A stretch of 64,000 nucleotides of DNA from JACCXG01 sp963836735 (GTDB lineage: Bacteria; Acidobacteriota; Vicinamibacteria; Vicinamibacterales; 2-12-FULL-66-21), in contig CAWIKP010000025.1 of assembly GCA_963836735.1 (NCBI GenBank), positions 620,001 to 684,000 on the forward strand, given 5' to 3'. Below the pieces are notes generated by a model. The model saw nothing but the letters and a program-made list of their open reading frames with translations, did no database searches and was not told where the DNA came from. This document shows positions 9,833 through 20,024 of the stretch, piece by piece. The translations under genes were made by a program, and so were the position numbers. Numbering within the stretch: position 1 is the stretch's first letter; each line of letters begins with the position of its first letter.

Positions 9833-11534
9833 TTACTTCTCGATCGGGAACCCGAAGGCGTACAGAGTGCTGTCGGTCGCGGGGACGTAGACCACGCCCG
9901 CACCGGCCGAAAGACCGCCTCTGGCCGAAGCGGTAATCGACTTGCCGCTGTTCCAGATTTCCTTGCCGCTGGCGCCGTCCAGCGCGTAGAGCACCGCCGG
10001 CGACGAACGAGCGGCTCGCGCCGCCGCGCCCGACGACGAATCCTCCTCGCCGCTGGACAGCGCGAACACCACGCCGTTGACGACGAGCGGCGTCGAGTGG
10101 CGCGGCCAGCGCGCGTGAAGTCCATCCCTTCTGAAGCGCCAGCCCCGAGCCTTCTTCGGCCAGCCTGTAGGCCACGACCGAGCTCGCCCCGGTCGCCAGG
10201 ATCCAGCGCGTGCCCTTCTCGTCCTGCCAGCTCGCGAGCCCTTCGCCGCTCAACTCCCCGGCCGCCGGTGTCGCCGCCAGGGGAACCTGCAACGAGGCGC
10301 CGTCGAGCACGAAGATGCGGCCGTCCTTCGCCGCTACCGTCACGAGATCCTTGTCCTTGTGCTGGAAGACGATCGGCGCGGAAACGAAATCGGCCTTCGC
10401 GAGCGTGAACACCGCTTTCTGCTTCAGCGTTTTCGGCTCGAGCGCGACGACCGAGTTCGACAGCGGCGAGCGTCCGTCGGTCGTCGCGACGTAGATCGTC
10501 CCGTCGCGGCCGAACGCAGGACCGCCGCTGCCGGCAATCGTGGCGCCGCGCGCCTCCCAGCTCACGACTTCCTTCTTCGGGGACTGATCAGATCGACCGC
10601 CCACACGGCGTCCGGCGTGTAGGCGCAGCCGCGCGTCGTGACGGCGTAGAGAAATCCCGTGGTCTCGTCGTTGACGACAATCGCGCCGGCCGGCCGGGTG
10701 TTGGCGGGCAGGAACTGGACCGGCGGGAACATGTCCCAGCCGTTCTGCACGTTCAGTGCGCGGACGTAGCCATCGTTGCCGATGGCATAGGCCGCGTCCG
10801 GCGCACCGGTCGCCTGTCCGCGTCCGCCGCCACCACCACCACCACCGCCCGCGCGGCCCGCCTGTGCCGCCGCCGCCGCGGATCCCGGCACCGGCCGTGC
10901 CGGGCGTCGCGGGCAATCCCGGGGGCGCGCCGCCGCCTCGTCCCTGACCGGCCGTGTAGATGCTCGGCGCGCCGCGGCCCGCCTCGCCGACACCGCCGCC
11001 CGATCGTCCGCCGCGGCCGCCGAACCCGCCGCCGCCGCCAAACGCGGTAATCGTCAGCGCCGTCGGTCGCGTCAGCGCGGCCGTCACGCCTGCCGGGCAC
11101 TCAGCAGTGCCGACGATGACCGGCGGAAGGCTCGCGCCGTAATTGAGGTGCACCTTCCACAGCTCGGTGCCGAAGTCGGTGTCGATCGCGTAGACCGTGC
11201 CGGAGCTCGCGGCGACGAACGCGATGGACTTGAAGCCGCGGAACCCGATGATCCGGTCGAGCAGCATCGGCTGGGTCAGCGGATTCGGCTTCCGCGGATC
11301 TGATCCACCTTCAACTTCCACAGGAACTTGAACGGCCCGAAGCCTTCGCGCCTTTGCCATGCTCGCCGACCGAAATGCGCGGATCGCTGCGGATCCACGA
11401 GCTGCGCTGCGCGTCGCCGCCGCTGGTGGTCCATTCGGCGCCGCCGCGGCCCTGCGCGAGGAGGCGCCGGCGCCATGGCGGTCGCCACCGACGGGCCATG
11501 ACGCGATAAGTGCGCGCCGGCACCGGCCGTTCAT
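9833..11534 (-). CDS. PQQ-type beta-propeller protein D (multiple frameshifts)
   Basis: A secreted propeller protein, reconstructed across at least five frame changes (near 11480, 11330, 11290, 10870, 10590 and 10110). Readable parts are GGAEWTTSGGDAQRSSW, KPNPLTQPMLLDRIIGFRG, GTVYAIDTDFGTELWKVHLN, a Gly/Pro/Ala-rich linker, YAIGNDGYVRALNVQNGWD, ASWQDEKGTRWILATGA, and the last blade VLYALDGASGKEIWNSG to the stop at 9833. The start ATG at 11534 overlaps the probable TGA of the preceding gene (TGATG) and has GGAGG upstream. Order and motifs match propeller A (18235-19960). It resembles BamB/PQQ-dehydrogenase folds, but no PQQ-dehydrogenase catalytic residues can be assigned. Confidence 0.75.
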
Positions 11535-13162
11535 CACCGTGCCTCCTGCGCCGAGGTGACGCGCGCTCGGCAAGCGACGCCGCGCCGAAGCAATAGAGCA
11601 TGCCGTCGAACGTGCCGATGTAGACCCGCCCGTTCGCGACCGACAGTCCGCTGAAGTGGTTCCACGACGCGATCTGATCGCCGCTCGACCAGAGCTCCTT
11701 GCCGGTCTGGCCATCGAGCGCATAGAGCACGGCGTGCGTCGACTCCTCGATGCGGCCGGCGGCCCCGCCCGGACGTGCCCGGCTCGGGCCAGCGCTGCGT
11801 CGTGCTCTCGCCGCTGCCGTAGCGCGAACACGATCCCGTTGGCGATGACCGGCGGATCCGCCATGTACATGTCGCGGGAGATCCAGGCCGGCACGAGCTG
11901 CGCCTTGCCCGCGCGCTCTTCGACCTTGAACGCCGCGACCGCGCCGTGCACGACCTGGCCGTGCTCGATCGGCGCCTTGAACTGCGGATGCTTCGGGCCC
12001 CAGAACGGCGTCAGCACCCAGCGCGTGCCCGCCGAGTCCTCCCACGTCGCGAGCGCGCCCCAGACGCCCATCGTGAAGTTGACTTCTTCGTTGCAGATGA
12101 GCGGCGTGCGGTAGACCGGCGTGCGATGGTCCTCGCCGCCGAGCATGGCGGTGTCGAGCAGCCACAGCCGGCATTCCTTGCTCGACTGCACGAGGTATTC
12201 CTTGCCCTTGTAGTCGAAGATGGGCCCGGTCACGTTCATGTCGAGGTCGCGCTTGCGCATCCAGTAGGCGTTCGAAGGGCGCGTACCAGTCCTTCAGCTC
12301 GAGCGCCTTGGTCTGCGGGTTCTGCTTCACGCCGATGATCGCCTGGCCGTAGATCTGCTGCTCGGGGTAGTAGTCGCCGTCGCCGCTGCCGGCGTAGACC
12401 GTGCCGTCCTTGCCGACCGACGGTCCCGATCGCGGCCACAAACCGCCGCTGCCCGGGTTGTAGTACCCGACCTTCTTCGTCGCGAGATCGTACGAGTAGA
12501 AGTGGTTCGGATTGCCGCCGCAGCCCTGCGCGGTCGTCGTGTAGATGACGCCGTTGACCAGGTTCAAGCCGTACGGCTTGCCGTTCGGTGGAAGGAACAG
12601 CGCCGGCGGTTCGATCTCCTCGCCGGTCGCGACATCGAGCTTGCGCAGCCGGCCGTCCCACGACACGGCGTAGGCGACGTACTTTCCCGGCGTCTCGGTG
12701 GGCGCAATCACCGGCGTCGCCGTGAGACCGCCGGGGCACAGAACGCTGCCGCCTCGTCCGCCGGCGACCGGCGGCGGCTCCTGATAGGTGCTGTCGAAAT
12801 GCCGCTTCCACAGCAGCGTGCCCTTCTCGACGTCGATGCCGAAGAGGTTGTCGGACACGCCCGCGACGACCGCAATCTGCTTCGGCCCGGCGCTGGTCGT
12901 GGCGCTGCCGACGATCAGCGGCGGGAAGAGCGAGTGCATCTGCCGCGTCTGGTTGTCCAGCTTGATCTTCCAGAGCAGCTTCATGTCCTTCGACGTTGGC
13001 GGTGGTCAGGATCGTCTCGTTCTGCTGCCACGCCGTCCGCCGCGGATCCGCGCCGTCGGTCAGCCAGTTGGCCGGTGTCTGCTGCGCGCGAATCGCAGAA
13101 GTGCCGGCCGCGGCACAAACGACGACAAAGGCCGACGCACTGAGCACTCGCTTGATGTTCAT
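11534..13162 (-). CDS. PQQ-type beta-propeller protein C (multiple frameshifts)
   Basis: A secreted propeller protein starting MNIKRVLSASAFVVVCAAAG with a signal peptide ending near IRAQ. The protein reads WLTDGADPRRTAWQQNE, then (after a frame change near 12990) MKLLWKIKLDNQTRQMHSLF, GIDVEKGTLLWKRHFDS, VSWDGRLRKLDVATGEEI, then (change near 12280) YLVQSSKECRLWLLDTAM, ATWEDSAGTRWVLTPFWG, and (change near 11830) VLYALDGQTGKELWSSGDQ with YIGTFDGMLYCFG at the end. It aligns block by block with propeller B (16578-18233). It probably ends in a TGA overlapping the next start. A role in periplasmic alcohol or sugar oxidation is possible; binding of PQQ is not shown by the sequence. Confidence 0.78.
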
Positions 13163-13185
13163 GAAACGACATCCTTGATTTTCCT

Positions 13186-13316
13186 GAGTCGGGGCTGGGG
13201 GCTCGGGGCTCGGCCCGTCCGAGGTATTCAGATGAACCAGGTCGAATCCGAGCGGCTGGTTGCCTTTGATTAGCTGCGACTTGCCGAGCCCCCAGCCCCG
13301 AGTCCCGAGCCCCGAT
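13186..13316. repeat. heptad-arm palindrome, flavour D (GGGGCTC)
   Basis: The left arm (13186-13213) is built of GGGGCTC/GGGGCTG units. The right arm (13284-13316) carries the inverse GAGCCCC/CAGCCCC units. About 70 bases of unrelated sequence lie between. It occupies the gap between the HEAT/cytochrome gene end and propeller C. Single arms of the same flavour occur at 8085-8148 and 31797-31816. Confidence 0.85.
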
Positions 13317-13322
13317 CTAGAT

Positions 13323-16300
13323 TCACTTGACCACGCGCATCACATACGCCGTGACGTCACGCACGCCGCCGTCGGTGACCTGATCGGCGATGTCCGCGGG
13401 CATGATCGACGATCGGTTCGGTGCTTCGCTTGGCGATCTGCGCCTTCGCCACGGTGATCGGCTCCGGTTCGCCGGCGGTCTTCAGCACCACGTTCTGGGC
13501 GGTTTCGCTGACGACGAGGCCGCGGATCGTCGTGCCATCCTTCGTCGCGATCACCGTCGTCGCGAACTTCGGATCGACCTTCTCGTCGGGAAGAAGATCG
13601 ATCGCAGGATGTCGCGCCTCGGCAGCCGATCCGCCACCTTGGTGAGATCGGGGGCGTAGTCCTTGCCCGAGGGTGCCGAACCGGTGGCACTGCGCGCAGG
13701 TCTCGCGGAACACGCGCTCGCCCTCGGTCGGATTGGGCGCGCCGCCGCGGCCGGCCAGCGAGCCGGGACCGCCGCCGCGCGGGAACACCAGGTTGTCGTA
13801 GCGCTCCTGGCGATCGAGCGGCACGCTCGGGCCGCCGCGGCCGCGCCCACCGCCGCGGCCGCCCGGCGCCCCAGCAGCCGGGGTCGGTGCCGCGGCAAGC
13901 GCCGCGGCCGTTTCCTCGGTAATCGGCGCGAACAGCGGCGCCGCTTTGTAGGCAACCTGCTTCTCGTCCTCGGAGAAGCTGTCAATCGTCGCGTCGAAGA
14001 TGTTGTTGACGTGTCCGGCAAACGTCGAGCCGCCGCGCCACTTCGACGCCTTCGCGAACCAGTCGATCGCCTGTTCCTTCTGAGCCGATGTCCATCCGGC
14101 GTCGATCACCCGCAGCGAGTACATGTAGTCAATCTGTCCTGGCTGATCCTCGTCGCCCTTCGGGATCACCGCGAGGATCTTTGCGACGACGTCGGGGTCC
14201 CCAGCATGGGCGAGCACCTTGGCGAGGTGATGGGTCAGCAGGTACTGGCTGCACTGGGCGGCAGGCAGCGTGCGATTGGTGCAGCCGACCCACGTCCCCG
14301 CCGGCGCCGCGGCCGGGAACTGTTTGAGCAGCGCCGCGTGCACCTGCTTCTTCAGGTCGGCGTCGATTCCCGCCGGACTCTGCGAGACGGCGACTTCGAA
14401 CGTGCGGAGCACGCGAATCTTCTCGTCCGGCGTGAGCGAGGTGCGCTGCATCAGCGGCACGAGCTTCTCGAAGACGGGCCGCAGCTCCGATTGCGCCTGC
14501 GGCTCGGACGCGGTGTTCGCCAGCGCGACCAGCCCTTCGGTGAGCGCGGTCACGTTGGTCTCCGCCATGACCAGGTTCGTCCACTCGCTGCGCGGCGTGT
14601 GCTCGAGCGCCACGCGACCCGAGTAGCGCACGAAGCGATCGCCGCTCCGGAGGAGTGCATAGATGTCGGCCACGGGCGCGAAGCTCGGCGCAGCCGGGGT
14701 CAGGCCCTGCCGCACCACCGCCTCGGCGGCCCGGCGCTGCACCAGCGCATTCGTGTCCTTGAGCCCGGACGCGGCGACCGCCTTGGCGTTGTCGCTCGAA
14801 TGGAGACCGACGACGTACGCCGCGGCTGCGCGCACGTCGGCGCTGCGATCCTTGATCAGCGCCTGCAGCAGCGCCGCGTTGGGCGCGCCGCCGTGCCGCT
14901 GCATCTCGAGCAGCGCACGAACACGGTCCATCGGCGCGGCTGAGGCGCTGCGCGCCAGCTTCTCGAGTTCGCTCGCGAACCCGGCTCCCATCGACGCCTT
15001 CACGCGCTCGATCGCGTCCCAGCCCCAGCTGGAGAGCGGCTGCGGCTGGCGCACGACCGCGAGAATACCGGACATGTCGGGCTGCGCCGGCTTCGCTCCG
15101 GTCCACGTGATCTTGTAGAGACCGCCCTGCCCCTGCCCACCGCCGGTGGTCAGATAGATGTTGCCGTCGGGGGCGACCTCGAGGTCCGTGATCGGCATCG
15201 GTTCCCCGTGGATGAACTCGGCGAGATCCTCACGCCCGCTGTAGGTGCCGCCGCTGGTCGTCAGCGCGGTGTAGAGCAGCCGGCCGCGCGACCAGTCCGC
15301 TTCGAACAGGTTGTCGAAGTACTTCTCAGGGTAGGCGTAGCTCTGGTAGAACTCGACGCCCACCGGCGAGCCACGGCGCAAGTGGCGCAGCGCGGGGATG
15401 ATGTCGAAGTATTCGTCCTGGAACTTGCCGGTGCCGTTGCGGTACCCGCCGTCGCCGCCGGGAATCATGTGCACCGTGCGGACCTCGCGATACCACGGCG
15501 CGTTCACGTCCCACTCCATGTCGCTGTCGAAGGTGAACGCTTCGCCGGCGAGGTTGAACGCGAAGTCGTACGGGTTGCGCATCCCGCTGAAGAAGAGGCT
15601 GTTCTTGTTGTTCGGCAGCAGCCTCCACACCGTCGCATGCACACCGATCCGGCTGCTGTTGCCGAAACGCGGATCGTTGAACTGCGGCAGGAACTGCCGC
15701 TCCTCGACGTTGTTCCAGTTCGGCGATTTCTCCTTGTCCACCGCGTTGTCGGTGACCTGACCATCGGCCGACCGCGATCCGACGTAGGTGTTGTTGCCAA
15801 TCAGGAACATGATCGAACCGTCGGGCCCGCGGCGGATCGCATGCGGGCCGTGATCGCCCATGCCGTTGGCGGCGTAGCCATTGATCCGCTCGATCCGATC
15901 CATGACGTCGTCGCCGTTCGTATCTTCGAGCTTGTAGAAGCCGGGGATGCCGCGCACCGGGCCCTGGTTCTGACCGCCGCCGCGGCCCTGCCCGGGGGCG
16001 CCCGGCGCGCCGGGCTGCCCTGCCCCGCCGGGTCCCTGCTGTCCGCGCCCGCCGAACTGCGGCTCCGGAGGCGGCGGCGGATCGCCGGGCACTTCACCGC
16101 GGCAATCGCCGTAGAGCGTGGTGCGGTTCGCGTAGAACAGCCCGTGGCAGGTGTTCAGCATCTCGGCAACGATCGTCTCGCCTTCGTAGATGCCGTCTTT
16201 GTTCTCGTCGAGCAGCACCCGCGGCGAGCTGCCATTGCCCGAGCTGCTCTGCGAGACGACCGGCCGCCCCTGCGGGTCGAAGGTGACGACGATGTAGGAC

Positions 16301-16505
16301 TCGGATTTCGCCTCAGGGGTGACCCGCTCGATCTTGAAGCCGGGCAGGAGCGCGAACGGCGAGCCCGCCGGAAACGGCTGATCCTGGGCGCGCTCGGATG
16401 ATGGCGGCTGGGCCGCTGCTGCTGCCAGGCTTCGGGCAGAACGCCGGACATCGCCAGCACCACGACACCCAGTCCGAAATTCCGGAAGCTGATTCCGTGC
16501 ATCAT
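13323..16505 (-). CDS. HEAT-repeat cytochrome c with N-terminal propeller (frameshifted)
   Basis: A secreted protein of about 1050 residues. It starts MMHGISFRNFGLGVVVLAMS at 16505; the frame changes near 16425 into PPSSERAQDQPFPAGSPFAL. Residues about 50-470 form a glucose/sorbosone-dehydrogenase-like propeller (GIYEGETIVAEMLNTCHG, YAANGMGDHGPHAIRRG, MRNPYDFAFNLAGEAF). Residues about 490-850 are helical HEAT-like repeats (ALIKDRSADVRAAAAYVVG). The C-terminus has the haem motif CAQCH at about residue 960 and a Pirellula/Verrucomicrobium-type haem-binding domain. Frame changes near 13665, 13600 and 13415 precede the end DVTAYVMRVVK. The architecture matches the membrane-bound-dehydrogenase proteins of Planctomycetota/Verrucomicrobiota. 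It lies between the two propeller pairs and may take electrons from them. Confidence 0.85.
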
Positions 16506-16577
16506 CTGGCTTCGCTTCAGTCAGCTGTCGACGCGCTGATTCGCTGCACGGCAACTGGACTGAGCTGCAGTTACTAC

Positions 16578-18233
16578 TTACGTCGCCGTCGGCGCGCTAT
16601 CGACCCCGAAGCAGTACAAGGTCCCGTCGTAGGTGCCGAGATAGATCCGGCCGTTGGCGACGGTCACACCAGAGAAGTGATTGAACTGGTGGATCTGATC
16701 GCCGCTCGACCACAGCTCCTTCCCGGTCAGCGCATCGAGCACGTAGATGATGGCGCGTGTGCCCTTCGCGGCGCGGATCGACGAATCGAACTGGAGGCCG
16801 ATGTCGGGCCACGCCTGCTTGGTTTCCTCGCCGCTGCCGTAGCCGATGACCATGCCGTTCACGATCAGCACCGGTTCTCCGCGTCTCATGTCGCGGGATA
16901 CCCAGGCCGGCGCGAATTCGAGCTTGCCGCCACGCTCGACGAGCTTGAACGCCGCAACGCCACCTTCTTTCACCGGTCCGTACGAGATCGGGAACTTCGC
17001 CTGCGAGTGCACCGGCCCCCAGAACGGCGCCAGCACCCAGCGCGTGCCGCTCGGGTCTTCCCACGAGCTCAGCGCGCCCCAGCTGCCCATGTCCTGGAAG
17101 TCCACTTCCTCGTTGCAGAACAGCGATGTCTTGTAGGCGGGCGTCTGGTGGTTCTCGCCGCCGGCGGACTCCGGGTCGAGCAAGTAGAGGCGGCATTCTT
17201 TCCCGGACGCGGCGATCAGCTCACGTCCCTTGTATTTGAAAACCGTCGGCGTGTTGTTGGGATCGAGGTCGCGCTTGCGCAGCCATTCCCAGTTGGTCGG
17301 CGTGTAGTAGTCCTTCAGCTTCATCTGACCGTTCTCGATCTGCACACCGACGACGCTGTTGGCGTAGCGCTTGGGATCGCTGGCCAGGTCGTAGACGCCG
17401 TCGCCGGTGGTGGTCCACGCGGTGCCGTTCGAATCGACGGCCACGCCGCGCCGGCCCCAGGCGCCGCCGCTGCCGGCGTTCCAGGTCATGACCTTGTGCT
17501 CGGGATCGTCGAGACGGACCGCGGCAATCGACGCGCCGCCATACGTCGTCTGCATCCACAGCGTGTTGCCGACTAGATTCAGCGCCCAGCCCTTGCCGCC
17601 GTAGAACTTGAATGGCGGCTGCAGGTCGCTGCCATCGGCCGCGTTGAGGATGTGCAGCATCCCGTCGCCGGTGACGAAGTACACGGGACGGCGTCCCTGC
17701 GCGTCGGCCGGGCCGATCACCGGCGTGTCGCTGCTGCCGCCGGGCCGAAGGAAGCCGAGGCGCTTGGGATCCTGCGGCGCTGCGCCGCCACCACCCCCGC
17801 CGCCCGCTCCCGGCGGGGCCTCGTAGTCCCAGTGCTTCTGCCAGAGAATCTTGCCGGTCTCGACGTCGAAGGCATACAGGTTGTCGGAGATGCCGTTGAC
17901 GATGCCGACCTGCTTGACGCCGGCGGAGGTCGCGAGCTGACCGATCACCAGCACCGGCATCAGCCCATGAAGCGCCCGCGGCTGGTTGCCGGTCTCGAGC
18001 TTCCATTTCAGCTTCAGCGTGCCGACGTTCGCCTTGGTCAGGATCTTCTCGTTCTTGACCCATCCGGACCGTTCGATGTCGGCGCCATCGGTCCAGTAGT
18101 CGATCAGATCGGAGGCGGCGCCCTGAGCCGTCGCCGCCAACAGGGGCGCGCCTGGCGATCGTCCGGCGTCCGCGAGCATCTGGCTGCCTGTCACGACCGC
18201 GGCAGCCATTCCAAGGGCGATTATTTTTCGCAT
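16578..18233 (-). CDS. PQQ-type beta-propeller protein B
   Basis: A complete 551-residue secreted protein. The start at 18233 (MRKIIALGMAAAVVTGSQML) follows one base after the stop of propeller A. The signal peptide ends near ATAQ. Propeller blades carry the repeated A-x-D-x-x-T/S-G-K-x-L/I-W motif (AFDVETGKILWQKHW, VLDALTGKELWSSGDQ). Two structural landmarks, GKECRLYLLDPESAGGENHQ and WEDPSGTRWVLAPFWGPVH, are shared with propeller C. It is uninterrupted, which makes it the best reference for the damaged paralogue. The fold resembles BamB and PQQ alcohol dehydrogenases, but I see no adjacent disulfide Cys pair typical of PQQ ethanol/methanol dehydrogenases, so cofactor binding is open. Confidence 0.88.
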   Translation of the reverse strand: MRKIIALGMAAAVVTGSQMLADAGRSPGAPLLAATAQGAASDLIDYWTDGADIERSGWVKNEKILTKANVGTLKLKWKLETGNQPRALHGLMPVLVIGQLATSAGVKQVGIVNGISDNLYAFDVETGKILWQKHWDYEAPPGAGGGGGGGAAPQDPKRLGFLRPGGSSDTPVIGPADAQGRRPVYFVTGDGMLHILNAADGSDLQPPFKFYGGKGWALNLVGNTLWMQTTYGGASIAAVRLDDPEHKVMTWNAGSGGAWGRRGVAVDSNGTAWTTTGDGVYDLASDPKRYANSVVGVQIENGQMKLKDYYTPTNWEWLRKRDLDPNNTPTVFKYKGRELIAASGKECRLYLLDPESAGGENHQTPAYKTSLFCNEEVDFQDMGSWGALSSWEDPSGTRWVLAPFWGPVHSQAKFPISYGPVKEGGVAAFKLVERGGKLEFAPAWVSRDMRRGEPVLIVNGMVIGYGSGEETKQAWPDIGLQFDSSIRAAKGTRAIIYVLDALTGKELWSSGDQIHQFNHFSGVTVANGRIYLGTYDGTLYCFGVDSAPTAT

Positions 18234-18234
18234 T

Positions 18235-19960
18235 TCAGTGCTCCAACGGAATCCCGAACGAATAGAGCGTCCCGTCCGCGGTGACCACGTAGATCTGGCC
18301 GTCGCCGGCCGACGGCGGAACACCAGGCACGTAGGAGCTCATCGCGTTGCCGCTGTTCCAGAGTTCCTTGCCGTCCGCGGCGTCGAACGCATAGAGGACC
18401 GACCGACCCTTGCCCGCGCCCATCGCTCCGCCCGACACGGCGAACACGACGCCGTTCAGCACGATCGGCGCGCCGGGACGTTCGACGTCGCGCGAGGTCC
18501 AGGCCGGGTCGAGCGTCAGGGTCGAACCCTCACCGGTGAGCCGGAACGCGACGATCGCCTCCAGACTTCAACGCGCCGTTCGCCTGTCCGAACTTTGCGG
18601 CGCCAGGCAGCGGGCCGCCGGTCGCTGCGGCGATCCAACGGGTGCCTCCGTCTTCCCAGGTCGTGATCGCACCCGCAGCAAAATCCTTCGCCTGCGAGAA
18701 CTGGATCGACTTCGCGAGCGGCGTCTTGTGATCCGCGCCGCCGAGCGACGCGGCATCGAGTACGTAGAGGCTGCCGTCAGCATTCGATGCGGCAACCAGC
18801 GTCCGGCTGCCCTGCGTGAAGACGAGGGGTGAAGACGTGAACGGTGCCGGCGCGGTGAACCAGTCTTTTGGCTTGAGGGATTTCGGTTCGAGCGCCACGA
18901 CCGCATTCGCGTAGGTCGCATCGCCGGCGGATGCGCCGGTGGCGACGTAGAGCGTGCCGTCCGCACCGAACGCGGCGCCCAACGCGCCAGCCACTGCGCG
19001 CCCCTTTCGCGTCCCAGCTCGACACGGTGTTCGCGTTGTCGGTCGAGATCGATCGCGTAGACGCCGCTGGCGACGGCGCCGCACGGCTCGACGACGGCGG
19101 CGTAGACCGCGTTGTCGATGAACACCGCGCCGCTCAATCTGGCAGCACCACCAGTGAACTTCGCCGGCGGATTCAGGTCCTCGCCGGTCTGCGGGTTGAG
19201 CGCGTGGACCATGCCGGTGCTCGAGACCGCGTAAACGTTGTTGCCCGCGCCGCGCCCGCCGCCCAACCCGCCGCCGCCGCCGGCGCCGCGGCCACGGCCG
19301 GCCTCGCCCTGCGCGGCCGGCGGAGCGCCAGGCGCTGGGGGTGCCGGACCTCCCGCTCCAGGGGGAATCCCCGCCGGCGCCCCGCCGCCCGGCGGCGGCG
19401 TGCCGGGAGCACCCGGCGTCGGGGGCGCTGCCGCGCCCGGTGCTGGTGGCGCCCCTGCTGCGGGTGCGGCCGGCGGTCCACCGCCGGCGCCGCGTTGGCC
19501 GCGGCCGCCGGCAGCGGGAGCCGCCAGCGTTGCGGCGCGGGTCACGGCAATCGAGCCGCCGGCGCAGGCCGCAGGCGTTCCCTTCGACGCGCTGCTCAAG
19601 CGCGTCTCCCAGAACATGCGATTGAGGTCGTAGTCGATCGAGTAGACCGTGTCGGCCGGACCACCGAGGTACGCGAGGGCCTTGAAGCCCTTGTAAGAAA
19701 TGATGTTCGGCAACAGCACCGGCTGGGTCAGCCCGACGCCGCCCGCGGCTTCTGCGAGCTGACGCTTCCACAACAGCTGCAGCCCTTTCGCCGCGGACTC
19801 CTTCGTGATCCGCGGATCGGTGCGCACCCATCCGGTCCGCTGCGCATCGCCGCCGACCGTGCTCCACGCGCCCCCGCCACGGCCCTGGGCGTGCGGTGCC
19901 GCCGCTCGCGGCGAGCAGCAGCGCGCAAATGCCAGCACCCAAACGAACACTGTTCTGCAT
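18235..19960 (-). CDS. PQQ-type beta-propeller protein A with Ala/Pro/Gly linker (frameshifted)
   Basis: A secreted propeller protein starting at 19960 (MQNSVRLGAGICALLLAASG). The frame changes near 19895, 19045, 19010 and 18560. Readable blocks are GGAWSTVGGDAQRTGW, VLLPNIISYKGFKALAYLGG, TVYSIDYDLNRMFWETRL, then a linker of about 100 residues made almost only of Ala, Pro and Gly (about 19210-19540), then VYAVSSTGMVHALNPQTGED, NADGSLYVLDAASLGGADHK and the final blade VLYAFDAADGKELWNSG. It ends at 18235, one base before the start of propeller B, so the two are translated from one message. Propeller D has the same order of blocks and the same linker position. Confidence 0.8.
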
Positions 19961-20024
19961 CACTGGCTTCCCTTCAGAGCGCTCGAATCAGCACCGTGGT
20001 GATTCAGGCGCAACTGGTAACTGG

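Noticed and set aside
8883..12260. A 1125-residue frame joining propeller sequences to the VWA protein
   Set aside because: It mixes two propeller genes and the VWA gene across frameshifts; true stops and starts are seen at 9833/9827 and 11534.
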